A DNA stretch of 64,000 bases from Monarcha castaneiventris obscurior (Eukaryota > Chordata > Aves > Passeriformes > Monarchidae), in assembly GCA_026261815.1 (NCBI GenBank), contig JAMPIT010000493.1, forward strand, positions 8,015,501 to 8,079,500. Reading direction: 5' to 3'. Of this stretch, positions 63,753 through 64,000 are shown in pieces. The notes beneath the pieces were generated by a model. That model did no database searches and had not been told where the DNA came from. It saw only the letters and a list, made by a program, of their open reading frames with translations. A program made the position numbers and the translations under genes. Position 1 is the first letter of the stretch. Every line of letters starts with the position of its first letter.

Positions 63753-64000
63753 CCCTGTTGTTGCTGTCATTTGTTGTCCCAGTTGGATGGCATCTGACTC
63801 TTCACATGCTGCAGATGCTCTGCTTGATCCACGTGTCTCAAGACGCACATATTGTACAGTTCTGAAGGCAGTAGCCTTAAATAAATTGCATCTTACATTA
63901 TCTTAAGGCTATTGTATGGAGAGCAGGCACAGGAGTTTTATCCTACAGGCACAGCTCTGCATAGGAATGGACACCATGGCCATGTTTCATTCTGCAAAAC

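Larger units (their letters stand above)
62737..64000 (+). other. PSMD12: PSMD12 intron 1, partial
   Basis: Sequence after the GTGAGG donor to the window end. It contains two CR1 3' fragments in opposite orientations (62.95-63.16 and 63.60-63.75 kb). Between them is a moderately GC-rich stretch (63.17-63.54 kb) with a 132-codon minus-strand open frame of no recognised product. Exon 2 is not present. Confidence 0.85.

Noticed and set aside
1..64000. tRNA, rRNA, CRISPR, bacterial operons or viral genes
   Set aside because: No matching structures or protein signatures were seen. The context is a vertebrate intron and promoter landscape.

Overview
The window looks like vertebrate nuclear DNA, most likely from a bird. 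Three things support this: long AT-rich non-coding stretches, several CR1 LINE 3' ends with the typical terminal 'ATTCTATGA / GATTCTGTGA' motif, and exons of two well-known vertebrate genes. Almost all predicted open reading frames here are chance frames in introns. Only about 0.5 kb is recognisable coding sequence, all of it spliced exons.

Minus strand, 1 to about 58,000: the 5' half of PITPNC1 (cytoplasmic phosphatidylinositol transfer protein 1, RdgB-beta). Five coding exons were placed by protein similarity, splice signals and reading frame: exon 1 (57375-57422), exon 2 (21023-21171), exon 3 (17284-17372), exon 4, an 8-nt microexon (16830-16837), and exon 5 (7683-7754). Spliced together they give an uninterrupted 122-residue N-terminus of the PITP lipid-binding domain. 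The remaining exons lie beyond position 1. Intron lengths are about 36.2 kb, 3.65 kb, 446 bp and 9.1 kb, plus at least 7.7 kb for the partial intron 5. Intron 2 needs a GC-AG donor, and the microexon is essential for frame.

56.4-58.3 kb: the PITPNC1 CpG-island promoter, plus a smaller separate CpG-rich patch just inside intron 1 that carries a strong CTCF-like motif.

58.3-62.1 kb: a short spacer with two CR1 fragments between PITPNC1 and its head-to-head neighbour.

Plus strand, 62.2 kb to the end: the CpG-island promoter and first coding exon (62629-62736, 36 codons) of PSMD12 (26S proteasome lid subunit Rpn5), then the start of its first intron. The promoter contains an imperfect tandem duplication carrying GC boxes. 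An antioxidant-response-element-type site lies 35 bp past the exon 1 donor. The divergent PITPNC1-PSMD12 order matches the human 17q24 arrangement as I remember it.

Other features are a compound pyrimidine pentanucleotide array of about 0.5 kb in PITPNC1 intron 1, homopolymer and dinucleotide tracts, G-quadruplex-type sequences, a perfect-arm hairpin, a short dispersed direct repeat, and a possible antisense exon. No tRNA, rRNA, CRISPR, complete transposon or recognisable viral gene was seen.
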